This document shows, piece by piece, positions 44,512 to 52,462 of a stretch of 64,000 nucleotides of DNA. Both the position numbers and the translations under genes were made by a program. The notes under the pieces are model-generated. The model did no database searches, was not told the DNA's origin, and saw only the letters and a list, made by a program, of their open reading frames with translations. Position 1 is the first letter of the stretch. Every line of letters begins with the position of its first letter. The DNA comes from Glycomyces algeriensis (GTDB taxonomy: Bacteria > Actinomycetota > Actinomycetes > Mycobacteriales > Micromonosporaceae): contig NZ_JAPZVR010000017.1 in assembly GCF_027622855.1 (NCBI RefSeq), positions 29,217 through 93,216 of the forward strand, in the 5' to 3' direction.

Positions 44512-45017
44512 TCTTCTTCATCATCGCGGCCGCGATCGTCGCCGCCGCCACCGCGTACAGCCTGTGGGCGCTGGGCCAGGAGCACCGGATCGAGACCGAG
44601 CTGCACCTCGACGCGCGCGCGAACGAGGTGTGGGCGGTGCTCTCGGACTTCCCGGCGTACGGCGAGTGGAACCCGTTCATCACCGAGATCTCGGGGGTCC
44701 TCGCCGAGGACGACCGCCTCCAGGTGACCCTGACGCAGCCGAACGGGAAGACCAACCGGTTCAGGCCGCGCGTCCTGCGCGTCTCGCCGGCCCGGCAGAT
44801 CCGCTGGCTCGGCAAGCTCGGCCCGGGCGGTCTCTTCGACGGGGAGCACTACTTCGTGCTCGAGCCGCAGACGGACGGCACCACCAGGCTCACTCACGGC
44901 GAGCGGTTCACCGGCGTCCTCGTGCCGCTCATGAAGTCGCTCCTGGCCGAGACCGAGCAGGGCTTCAACTCGATGAACACCGCGCTCGAAGGCCGCCTCA
45001 AGATGCTCGACGACTGA
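44508..45017 (+). CDS. membrane-anchored SRPBCC (START-like) lipid/ligand-binding protein
   Basis: The 169-residue protein starts at TTG 44508 inside the previous stop (TTGA) with GGGGAA upstream. An N-terminal hydrophobic span (IIAAAIVAAATAYSLWAL) precedes an SRPBCC domain beginning ETELHLDARANEVWAVLSDF and ending in a long amphipathic helix (EQGFNSMNTALEGRLKML), the usual pattern of polyketide-cyclase-like ligand binders. Translational coupling to the Hsp70-like fusion suggests a shared job at the membrane. Confidence 0.8.
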   Translation: MIFFIIAAAIVAAATAYSLWALGQEHRIETELHLDARANEVWAVLSDFPAYGEWNPFITEISGVLAEDDRLQVTLTQPNGKTNRFRPRVLRVSPARQIRWLGKLGPGGLFDGEHYFVLEPQTDGTTRLTHGERFTGVLVPLMKSLLAETEQGFNSMNTALEGRLKMLDD

Positions 45018-45091
45018 ACGGCGGCCCGCCGAAGCGGTCCGCCGTTCATGATCGATATCAGCAGAGGGCCCGCGCCGCCATGGAGCGGGCC
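45016..45091. terminator. two hairpins between convergent genes
   Basis: GAACGGCGG (45016-45024) pairs with CCGCCGTTC (45039-45047), and GGCCCGC (45067-45073) with GCGGGCC (45085-45091). They lie between the SRPBCC stop and the chaplin-repeat stop, one probably serving each direction. Confidence 0.7.
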
Positions 45092-45103
45092 GCTCGTCGT
45101 GCT

Positions 45104-46078
45104 TTAGAGGATGCCCGCACCCGCGAGCTCGGTGACGCCGGCGACCGAGTCCGCAACACCTTCGGAGGTGGTGTTGCCGACCAGTCCGCCGACCACGGGA
45201 AGCCCGCCGGTCACGCCGCTCACCGCGTCGAGGCCGGGGACGGCCGGGAGGGCCTCTTCGTTGAGGTCCACGTTGGAGGCCTCGGTGGTCGAGAGCTCCT
45301 TGTGGCTGTCGTGGTGGTCGTGGCCGCCGGGGATCTCGGCGTCCGAGCCGCCGTCGCACGAGGCGGTGGCGTGGCCGAGGATCGCGATGGCGTTGCCGCA
45401 CACGTTGACCGGGGCCTGGATCGGGGCGAAGATCTGGTTGCCGTTGCCGAGGCCGACGTTGTCCTGAGTGGTCAGGTTGCCCGCGCCGGAGTAGTCGGCG
45501 TCGGCGCCGCCCTCGCAGCCGGCGTCAGATGCACCGCCGACGGCGACGGCGTTGCCGCAGGCGTTGATCGGCGCCTGGATCGGCGCGAGCAGCTGGTTGC
45601 CGGACAGGGCGCCGTAGTTGCCCTGGGTCAGCGTGTCGGACTCGGTCTTGCCGGACTCGGCGGTGCCGGACTCGACGTCCGCGTGGGAGCCGCCGGTGGA
45701 CCAGCCGCTGGCGACGCCGCCGACGGCGGCGGCGATGCCGCTGATGTCGGTGGGGGCCTGCACCGGGGCGAACGCCTGGTTGCCGTTCCCGAGGCCGGTG
45801 TTGTTCTGCGTGGTCAGGTCGCCCGCACCGTCGAAGTCGGCGGTGGCGCCGCCTTCGCAGCCCGCCGAGGCGGTGCCGAGGACGGCCGCGGCGACGCCGC
45901 AGATGTTGATGGGCGCCTGGATCGGCGCGACGACCTGGTTGCCCGACACGGCGCCGACCTGGTCCTGCGTGGTGACGTCAGGGCCCGAAGCCTGGGCGGT
46001 GCCGACACCGGCGACGAGGACGACCCCCGTTGCGACGAGGCCGGTCTGCGCGGTCTTGAGTGCCCATGAGTTATTCAC
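45104..46078 (-). CDS. secreted protein with four chaplin-type repeats
   Basis: The 324-residue protein has a signal peptide (cleavage after AQA, about residue 30) and four chaplin-like repeats at about 42-75, 95-128, 156-189 and 209-242, each of the form G(A/L)xxGNQxxAPxQAPxxxxG. Repeats 1, 3 and 4 carry the two cysteines (60/74, 174/188, 227/241) of the chaplin disulfide; repeat 2 has none. TTQ/LTTQ linkers join them. The C-terminal 80 residues are acidic, with HDHHDSHK, and end in Gly/Val-rich sequence without an LPxTG signal. Chaplins coat aerial hyphae in Streptomyces. GAAAGGTGAG precedes ATG 46078. Confidence 0.85.
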   Translation of the reverse strand: MNNSWALKTAQTGLVATGVVLVAGVGTAQASGPDVTTQDQVGAVSGNQVVAPIQAPINICGVAAAVLGTASAGCEGGATADFDGAGDLTTQNNTGLGNGNQAFAPVQAPTDISGIAAAVGGVASGWSTGGSHADVESGTAESGKTESDTLTQGNYGALSGNQLLAPIQAPINACGNAVAVGGASDAGCEGGADADYSGAGNLTTQDNVGLGNGNQIFAPIQAPVNVCGNAIAILGHATASCDGGSDAEIPGGHDHHDSHKELSTTEASNVDLNEEALPAVPGLDAVSGVTGGLPVVGGLVGNTTSEGVADSVAGVTELAGAGIL

Positions 46079-46449
46079 GAAGTCTCACCTTTCAGGGAAA
46101 TGGTTCTTGCTGTTCCATCACGTATCCCCCGTGAAGCTCCGTGGTCTCGAAAACTTGTTCACGTCCGGCAGGCTGGGTCCCGCGGGTGGACGAGGTGCTT
46201 TGAGACCGGGAGAGTCTTGTCTTGCTGCTTCTTGCGTGGTACTGCCTTGCTCGGCCGGTTAGGCCGCCCGGGCCGGTCGGTGCATGACGCACCGCGCGGA
46301 CCGCTCGCGAGCCGCGGCTGTGCACCGCTGCGGAACTTCTCGAGCCGTTCGCGTCGGACCCGGGCGGGCCCTTCGACCGTGTCTTCTACCGTGGTCCGCA
46401 GCGCGCCTGGCGAAGCGCGCGCCGCAGGTTCGCGGTGTGTTCGCCGCCC
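46079..46449. promoter_or_regulatory. promoter/leader region of the chaplin-repeat gene
   Basis: This gene-free stretch carries the strong ribosome binding site of the chaplin-repeat gene at its left end and AT-richer patches near 46120-46160 and 46210-46245 where a promoter could lie. Open frames on both strands here look like random GC-rich frames. I see no RNA gene or riboswitch. Confidence 0.4.
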
Positions 46450-46881
46450 TTAGAAGGGCAGCGGGACCGGCAGGCCGCCGCCGAGGCCCGAGAGCAGGTC
46501 GGTGACCGGGTTGCCCGCGGGCTCGTCCTGGTCGTCGGTCCTGTCCTTGACCTGGTCCTTGACCTGGTCGGCGACGTTGTCGCCCTTGGCTTCCGCGTCG
46601 GGACCGGAAGGCAGGAGGGCGCTCACGCCGGGGATCGAGTCCACTGCGTTCAGGCCGGGAACCTTGTCGGTGACCTTGTCAGTGACGCCGCCGGCGATGC
46701 CGGTCACGGCGTCGGGAGACACCGGAAGCCCCCCGAGGGCTTCCGGAGTCGTGGTGACGAGGTCGCCGGTCGATTCCGGAACCTCGGTGTCGGCGGCCTG
46801 GGCCGCCGTTCCGGCGAGCAGCAGAGCCCCCGTGGCGAGTCCTCCGACGAGGCCCGCTGTACGCAAAGTGCGCATTTTCAT
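46450..46881 (-). CDS. small secreted protein of unknown function
   Basis: The 143-residue protein has a signal peptide (RTAGLVGGLATGALLLAGTA, cleavage after AQA near residue 29) and a low-complexity mature part rich in Gly, Val and Asp (PGLNAVDSIPGVSALLPSG, VADQVKDQVKD), ending GLPVPLPF. Short stretches such as PxVPGLDAVSG/PGLNAVDS recall the C-terminal tail of the chaplin-repeat protein, which lies downstream on the same strand. No family recognised; probably a cell-surface protein. Confidence 0.7.
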   Translation of the reverse strand: MKMRTLRTAGLVGGLATGALLLAGTAAQAADTEVPESTGDLVTTTPEALGGLPVSPDAVTGIAGGVTDKVTDKVPGLNAVDSIPGVSALLPSGPDAEAKGDNVADQVKDQVKDRTDDQDEPAGNPVTDLLSGLGGGLPVPLPF

Positions 46882-47264
46882 CTGCTTCGTTGCCTTTCTC
46901 TGTACCTCACGGACATTGGTCGACGGCTGGGGAAGCAGCGCGAATCGACCGCCGTGCGGTGCAAGATCGCTGAATTGTCAGTGGTCGTCCAGCGGCTCGA
47001 GGCAGTGCGGTCGCCGGAGGCGTCGCTGCTGCCGACTGCGGACCTCAGCCGCGACCTGGCCGGCTGGATCGCCGGCGAGTCGAGGACCGCGCTCGCTGTC
47101 CATTGGGCCGGTGACACTGCGGCCCGGCCGCTGTGACGCGGCCACACTGACTAACTGGAGAGGCTCGGGTGCGGTTACGCCCAGACGCGAAGAAATTCGA
47201 AAACATTGCACCGTTGCGCACCGCAAATGCGTGCATGACTCATATGTCGGCCCCGGCACGCGAA
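46882..47264. other. intergenic region between the secreted-protein gene and dedA
   Basis: It contains the promoter of the minus-strand secreted protein (GAAAGG about 11 bases from its ATG). A weak plus-strand frame (46954-47136, 60 residues from GTG) has high third-position GC but no good ribosome binding site or TAnnnT and resembles nothing known. The AT-rich patch 47190-47245 has no assigned role. Confidence 0.4.
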
Positions 47265-47305
47265 GCGGCCCTCCACCCGAGGCACTGCCAAAGGTGAAGG
47301 GCCGC
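47265..47305 (-). terminator. dedA terminator
   Basis: GCGGCCCTCCACC (47265-47277) pairs with GGTGAAGGGCCGC (47293-47305), with one mismatch, 23 bases past the dedA stop. Confidence 0.75.
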
Positions 47306-47327
47306 AACCCGAAAGCGTGAGAACCGG

Positions 47328-48077
47328 CTACTGCACGCGGCGCAGGATCATCGTGTCCGAATGCCCCGCGTCCCCGTTCTCGCCGTCGCCGCCCCGCTTC
47401 TTGCGGATGAGCTTGATGGTGCGCGCCACCACGAACCACAGGAACAGGAGGCCGATGACGCCGACCACGATCTTGCTGAGCAGACCCGAGTACTGCTCGA
47501 TCACCGGCTGGATCGTCGGCCCGAACCCGAAGCCCAGCCCGACCCAGATCCCGTTCCAGATCACCGAGCCCACGAGCGTGTAGCCCGTGAACTTCCAGAA
47601 CGGCATCTTCTCGATCCCCGCCGGCACCGAGATCGCGCTGCGCACCAGAGGCAGGCACCGCCCCGCCAGGACCGCGACGCCGCCCCACCGCGCGAACACC
47701 TTCTCCGAGCGCTCGAAGTCCTTGAGCTCCAGCAGCGGGAACTTCTCGAAGATCCACCGCGTCCGCTCGCGCCCGAACGCGTACCCGACGTAGTAGAGGA
47801 TGTACGCGCCCACCATCGAACCGATCGCGGCGAACAGCATCACGAGCCAGAAGTTCATCTGCTCGTCCCAGGCGAGGTACCCGGCCACGGGCAGGATCAG
47901 CTCAGAGGGAATGGGAGGGAACACGGACTCGATCGCGAGGGCGATGCCCACCCCGACCTCGCCGAGATCGGTCATGAGGCCGAGCACCCACTGGATCAGG
48001 TCGCCCTGCCCCTCGGCCTCAGGTATCTCAGTCGATGCGGTGGCCAGTGCCAGGCCTTGGCTGAGGAAGTTGGTCAC
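47328..48077 (-). CDS. DedA/SNARE-associated family membrane protein
   Basis: The 249-residue protein has four to five hydrophobic segments and the family motifs ESVFPPIPSELILPVAGYLA and FAGRCLPL-type (AGRCLPLVRSAISVPAG), with the arginines important in DedA function. DedA proteins are linked to lipid-carrier (undecaprenyl phosphate) recycling and proton-dependent processes. The C terminus is basic and cytosolic. GTG 48077 has TACGCT exactly 6 bases upstream: leaderless. Confidence 0.92.
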   Translation of the reverse strand: MTNFLSQGLALATASTEIPEAEGQGDLIQWVLGLMTDLGEVGVGIALAIESVFPPIPSELILPVAGYLAWDEQMNFWLVMLFAAIGSMVGAYILYYVGYAFGRERTRWIFEKFPLLELKDFERSEKVFARWGGVAVLAGRCLPLVRSAISVPAGIEKMPFWKFTGYTLVGSVIWNGIWVGLGFGFGPTIQPVIEQYSGLLSKIVVGVIGLLFLWFVVARTIKLIRKKRGGDGENGDAGHSDTMILRRVQ

Positions 48078-48291
48078 GCCGCCAGCGTAACCGGCTCACT
48101 TTCGCCCCCGCCTCGGTCGTCTGACCGAGATCGCCCCGCCCTGAACGGCCGTTCGGCGGACTCCCCGCGGCCAGGTGTCGCAGGGCGTGCGGAGCCGGGC
48201 CATACTTAGTGGTAATTCCGCGCTTCTTACGGCTCGCACGCCCGGTGACGGGCCGTTCAGCGCACGCGGATCGCAGTTGAGGGGGGCTTCG

Positions 48292-49482
48292 ATGAGTCGC
48301 ACGGTCGGGCCGTACACCGATGTCACGACCGCGCGCGTCGAAGGCGCCTACGAGCTCTGCGAGGGCCTCGACGAGAACGCCCGGCCCGTGCAGATCCTCA
48401 CCCTCGGCGCCACCTCCTCCAAGGACCCCGCCCGCCGCGGCCTCCTCTCCGACACCGTCGCCTGGGCCTACGCCACCGCCGGACCCGAGGACGCCCCGAT
48501 CCTCGTCGCCGACCTCGAAGCCGAGCAGCCCTACGTGGTCGTCCTGCGCGACGCCCGCCTGCGCGGCGCCGACCGCATCATGGACCGGCTCCTCGCCCTC
48601 GGCCCCGCCACCGGGCCGCTCCCCGTCGGCCCCGCCGCCGCGGCCCAGCGCGCCGCCCACCAGCTGGCCGCCGCCCAGCGCTCCGCCGCCCCCGCCTCGC
48701 CCGCAGGCGTCTCCGGGCCGCCTTCGCCGCCGGCCTCGGCGAACGCTCGCGGAGCCGAAAATGCAGTATGGTCGCCGCCGGTCGTCATGATCGCCGCCCC
48801 CAAGAAGCCCTCGCAGCTCAAACCGATCCTCATCGGCATCGGCTCCGTGGTCGTCGCCCTCGCCCTCGTCGTCGGCGTCTGGGCCGTCCTCTCCCGCCCC
48901 GGCGGCGACGGCTCCGACGGCACCGCCGAAGCCCCCACGACCGCCGCGGTCGACGGCGTCTCCCAGGCCCCCGCCGCCGAACCCACCGAAGGCACCGCCG
49001 GCAACGAAGTGCCCCAATGGGACGAAGGCGCCCCCGCCGAACGCGTGGGCGGCAGCGCCTACGCCGCCGACGACGCCACCGCCACGTTCACAGCCGCGAA
49101 CTGGCCCTTCGCCTTCAAAGTGCCCGCCGACTTCACCTGCACCCACGACGGCCCCACCGCCGTCTGCACCGCCGACGGCGGCGAATCCGAGATCAGTGTC
49201 GGCTGGATCCCCTGCGAAGGCGACTGCCCCCGCTCGGCCCGCAAGATGATGCGCGAAGCCCTGCCCTACCAGCCGCTCGACGAGATGGCCAACGAGATCG
49301 CCTACGCCGAGCGCGACGAGGTCTACGGCCGCTGGCGCGGCTCCCTGAGCGTCTTCGTGACCGAGGCCGAGGGCACCTTCCAAGCCTGGGCCACCGCCGA
49401 CATTGCCGCCGAACGCGAAGAGGAAGGCTGGCACGTCTTCAACGACGTCCTCAGCCAGGCGCTGTCCAAAGCCGCCGAATAA
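48292..49482 (+). CDS. single-span membrane protein of unknown function
   Basis: The 396-residue protein has a soluble N-terminal domain (about 1-110, beginning VGPYTDVTTARVEGAYELCE), an Ala/Pro-rich linker, one membrane span (LIGIGSVVVALALVVGVWAV, about 183-202), an acidic Thr/Ala-rich stretch and a C-terminal domain (about 255-396) containing FTCTHDGPTAVCTADGG with paired cysteines. The layout recalls receptor kinases, but no kinase motifs are present. ATG 48292 is preceded by GAGGGGGG; the frame extends to 48175. It converges with the next gene. Confidence 0.7.
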   Translation: MSRTVGPYTDVTTARVEGAYELCEGLDENARPVQILTLGATSSKDPARRGLLSDTVAWAYATAGPEDAPILVADLEAEQPYVVVLRDARLRGADRIMDRLLALGPATGPLPVGPAAAAQRAAHQLAAAQRSAAPASPAGVSGPPSPPASANARGAENAVWSPPVVMIAAPKKPSQLKPILIGIGSVVVALALVVGVWAVLSRPGGDGSDGTAEAPTTAAVDGVSQAPAAEPTEGTAGNEVPQWDEGAPAERVGGSAYAADDATATFTAANWPFAFKVPADFTCTHDGPTAVCTADGGESEISVGWIPCEGDCPRSARKMMREALPYQPLDEMANEIAYAERDEVYGRWRGSLSVFVTEAEGTFQAWATADIAAEREEEGWHVFNDVLSQALSKAAE

Positions 49483-49487
49483 CGCGG

Positions 49488-50339
49488 TCAAGCGCCCTCG
49501 CGCTCGTCCCAGCTCCGCAGCGCCGCCTCGATGATCTCCGTCGACGACGGCGCGGACTGCGACACCGCCGGACCCAGCGCGTGCTCGGCCAGCACCTGGC
49601 CGTACGACTCGCCCTTATAAGAGCGCAAGAGGTTCTGCGCGGCCTCGCGCTCGGCCTCGCCCAGGTCGGCGCGGGTCAGCATCGGGTACTCGAACTGCCC
49701 GACCTGCGCCGCGCCCACGGGGGCCTGGAGATCGGGGTTCCCGGCGGCCATCACCTCGGGCGCGGACATGACGGCCGCGCCGTCACCGCCCTCGCGCGTG
49801 TGCTCGTCCACCCCGAACATGATGATCCACATGAGACTCGCGGCGTGCCCGCGCGGATTCTGGAGCGCGACGTCGGCCTCGTCGGGGAGCACCCCGTCGG
49901 TGCCCTCGCCCGCGGGCAGGGCCATGCCGACAGCGGCGCTGGCGGTCGAGTCCTGGAGGACGTCCCACTGCTCGGCGAGGCCGGCGCCGTCCGCGGCGGG
50001 GAGGTTGCGCCAGAGGACGGTCTCGGGGATCCACACGTCGGCGTCGGTCTCGCCGACGGCGTTGCCGGTCACGGCTTCCACGGTGATGCGGGCGCAGACG
50101 TCGGAGCCGCGGGAGGGGGCCCCGCCGCCGGCGGCGACGAAGTCCTCGAGCGCCGCGGCCAGCTCGGGGGCGGCGGCCACGTGCAGGTCCACTTCCGTCC
50201 CGCAGGACTGGACGTGGGCGATGGCGGCATTGAGGGTGTAGGCGGTGACCGGGGCGAAGACGGCGAGCAGCGCGAGGCCGCCCAAGAGGCGGCGGCCCTC
50301 CTTGGAGAGGCGCCCGCGTCTGCGATGCACACCGGTCAT
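49488..50339 (-). CDS. membrane-anchored substrate-binding-like protein
   Basis: The 283-residue protein has a basic N terminus and one membrane span (LLGGLALLAVFAPVTAYTL, about 19-37). The outer domain starts VDLHVAAAPELAAALEDFV, resembling the type 2 periplasmic-binding fold often found with VWA domains in actinobacteria; no VWA part is present. Further motifs are DADVWIPETVLW and the C-terminal RSYKGESYGQ. ATG 50339 is fixed by TACACT 6 bases upstream; the frame runs to 50456. Ligand unknown. Confidence 0.7.
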   Translation of the reverse strand: MTGVHRRRGRLSKEGRRLLGGLALLAVFAPVTAYTLNAAIAHVQSCGTEVDLHVAAAPELAAALEDFVAAGGGAPSRGSDVCARITVEAVTGNAVGETDADVWIPETVLWRNLPAADGAGLAEQWDVLQDSTASAAVGMALPAGEGTDGVLPDEADVALQNPRGHAASLMWIIMFGVDEHTREGGDGAAVMSAPEVMAAGNPDLQAPVGAAQVGQFEYPMLTRADLGEAEREAAQNLLRSYKGESYGQVLAEHALGPAVSQSAPSSTEIIEAALRSWDEREGA

Positions 50340-50514
50340 GTGACGAGTGTATGACCTGACGCGAACACAGTCGAGCTCGCGTTTTTCAGTTAACCATTGT
50401 TGACTGTCAGTGCCGCGCACGCGCATTGCGCGCGGAGGGCACTTCGGTCCCTGCATGGAGCGCTCGCGGCCGACCCGGTACGCCGGCGGGCCGGCCGTGC
50501 TCGTCCATGCCCTT

Positions 50515-50874
50515 TCAGCGGCGCCGAGGACGGCGCTTCGGCGGGGTCAGCAGGTCGGCGACGATCCGCATCGTCTCGGGGACGAGGCGGAAGTACGCCC
50601 AAACGCCGCGCTTGTCGCGCTCGACGACCCCGGCCTCGGCCAGGATCCGCAGGTGGTGGCTGACCGTGGGCTGAGAGAGCCCGAGGGGCTCGGTCAGCTC
50701 GGCCACGCAGGCCTCCTGCTCAGGAGCGGCCTGGATGAGACTGATGAGCTGGAGCCGGTTCGGATCGGCGAGTGCTTTGAGGACACCCGCGATTCGTTCG
50801 GCGTCGGATTTGGAAAGCGTTTCGCCGCTAACCGGCGAGACGGGCGTCTCAGCCTCGACGGTGACTCGCACCAT
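50515..50874 (-). CDS. ArsR/SmtB-family winged-helix repressor
   Basis: The 119-residue protein has the ArsR core: LKALADPNRLQLISLIQ, then EACVAELTEPLGLSQPTVSHHLRIL as recognition helix, and a C-terminal wing (VWAYFRLVPE). The cysteine of EACVAEL is the position used for metal sensing in the family, but the CxC pattern is not present. No metal transporter or ars genes adjoin. GGAAGGA precedes the start. The sensed ligand is unknown. Confidence 0.9.
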   Translation of the reverse strand: MVRVTVEAETPVSPVSGETLSKSDAERIAGVLKALADPNRLQLISLIQAAPEQEACVAELTEPLGLSQPTVSHHLRILAEAGVVERDKRGVWAYFRLVPETMRIVADLLTPPKRRPRRR

Positions 50875-51360
50875 GATCGTGTTCCTTCCGGATTGGTCCC
50901 AGTCGGTACCGGATTCAGCCGCACTGCCATTAATCCAGTTCCAACCCTAAATATGCCCTCGCGGTGTGGCCGGGCGGTAACGACGACGCTTCCGGCTCGC
51001 AAAGGGTTTCGGTTCCTTCGGATCTCGTTCGGGCCGCACCAAGTCCCTGACCGGATCCACCGCCGAGATTACGCCTGCCTTGCCAGCGGATCTACCGTTG
51101 ACACAAGATCAGTTTGCAGGCCACAGCGACGGTTATTCAGTTAATGTCGCACTACCTGGAGTTATATCTAAATCTACCAATATTTAAGCGGTTGCCGTCT
51201 CGTGATTGAGATCCGGTTCACGCGATTCTTTCGGATCGACGTCCCAATATATAGAACATCTTGATTTCGAGCGTAGCGCGACCCGGCCACTCGTGCAGGC
51301 CTCTTATGTTTCAAGACCGTTACATGGACTTGAGAAAGCGCACATCTGTGCGCAAAGCGA
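50875..51360. other. gene-free region with an AT-rich island
   Basis: Upstream of the ArsR gene, 51105-51260 is strikingly AT-rich for this genome, with tracts such as GTTATATCTAAATCTACC, AATATTTAAGC and CCAATATATAGAACATC. No open frame of any length shows coding character. It probably contains the ArsR promoter and could be the trace of a lost element. No repeats, tRNA or hairpins stand out in the AT-rich part. Confidence 0.5.
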
Positions 51361-51386
51361 AGGGCGGGGCCGATCGGCCCCGCCCT
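51361..51386 (-). terminator. terminator of the LacI-family gene
   Basis: AGGGCGGGGCC GATC GGCCCCGCCCT is a perfect 26-base palindrome 22 bases past the stop at 51409. Confidence 0.85.
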
Positions 51387-51408
51387 GCAATCGCGTTCGC
51401 TCAGCGCC

Positions 51409-52428
51409 TTAGGGGCGCGGCCGGGCCGTCGAGGCGCGCTCGATGAGCTCGGCGGCGATCAGGAGCTCGTCGGGGTAGTCGGCGTCCTCGACCAGGGCCG
51501 CCTCGAGGGCCTTCACGCCCATGTCGTGCAGCGGCAGCGCCACGGTCGTGAGCGAGGGGGTGAGGTCGCGCACGATCGGGATGTCGTCGAACCCGGCGAC
51601 CGAGACCTGGTCGGGGATGCTCACGCCGCCCTCGCGCAGCGCCGTGCACAGGCCCGTGGCCTGCACATCGCTCGTCACGAACACGGCCGTGGGCAGCGAG
51701 TCGCCGTCCAGGAGCGCCCGGCCGGCCTGGTAGCCGCCGTCGCGGGTGAACTCGGCCGCGACGTGCACGACCTCGGCGTCCTCGGGCAGCGCCGACAGGA
51801 ACCCTTCTCGGCGCTCGCGCACGACCTGCAGCTGCTCGGGGCCGGCGACCACGGCGAAGCGGCGGTGGCCCTGCTCGGCGAGGTACCGCGCCAGGGCGGC
51901 CGCGCCCTCGCGGTTCGCCGGGCGCACCACGCGCCCGGGCAGGCCCGGCTGGCCCACGCTGACCACGGTGGCGCCCAGTTCCAAGAGGTCGGAGAGGTGC
52001 TCGACGAGGCGCTGCTCGGCGGCCTTGTCGGTGGTCCGCGAACCGGCGACGATGACCGCGCGCGGGCGGTAGCCGCGCAGCGAGTCGAGGTGCTGCACCT
52101 CGGAGTCGGGGTCGATGCCGGTGTCGGCGATGAGCACGCGCACGTTCCGGCGGGCGGCCTCGGCGAGGACGCCGCCGGCGATCTGCCCGAAGTAGGGGTC
52201 CGTCACGTCGTGGAGGAGCAGGGCCACGGTCTGCGAGGTCGCGCGGGCGAGGACCTGCGCGCCGACGTTGGGGGCGTATCGCAACCGGCGTGCCGCCTCG
52301 CGCACCCGCTCGCTCAGCTGATCGCTCACCCGGTGGGGCGAGCCGTTGAGCACGCGAGAGGCGGTGGCCACCGAGACGCCGGCGGCTCGGGCGACATCGG
52401 CCAGTCGGGCCGGTTGTTTGCGTTCCAT
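51409..52428 (-). CDS. LacI-family transcriptional regulator
   Basis: The 339-residue protein has the LacI HTH (RLADVARAAGVSVATASRVL, about 6-25) with hinge YAPNVGAQVL, and a C-terminal sugar-binding domain ending in the regular pattern (SVAGFDDIPIVRDLTPSLTT). ATG 52428 has TAGCCT 7 bases upstream; an ATG at 52446 is the alternative. GGAAAGCGCT at 52451-52460, just upstream, is half of a LacI-family operator, fitting autoregulation. No sugar genes adjoin, so its targets are elsewhere. Confidence 0.9.
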   Translation of the reverse strand: MERKQPARLADVARAAGVSVATASRVLNGSPHRVSDQLSERVREAARRLRYAPNVGAQVLARATSQTVALLLHDVTDPYFGQIAGGVLAEAARRNVRVLIADTGIDPDSEVQHLDSLRGYRPRAVIVAGSRTTDKAAEQRLVEHLSDLLELGATVVSVGQPGLPGRVVRPANREGAAALARYLAEQGHRRFAVVAGPEQLQVVRERREGFLSALPEDAEVVHVAAEFTRDGGYQAGRALLDGDSLPTAVFVTSDVQATGLCTALREGGVSIPDQVSVAGFDDIPIVRDLTPSLTTVALPLHDMGVKALEAALVEDADYPDELLIAAELIERASTARPRP

Positions 52429-52462
52429 CTCGCTGAGGCTACCCATCTGCGGAAAGCGCTGC

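Noticed and set aside
46954..47136. Possible 60-residue plus-strand gene from GTG
   Set aside because: High third-position GC only; no ribosome binding site, no TAnnnT and no similarity that I can see.
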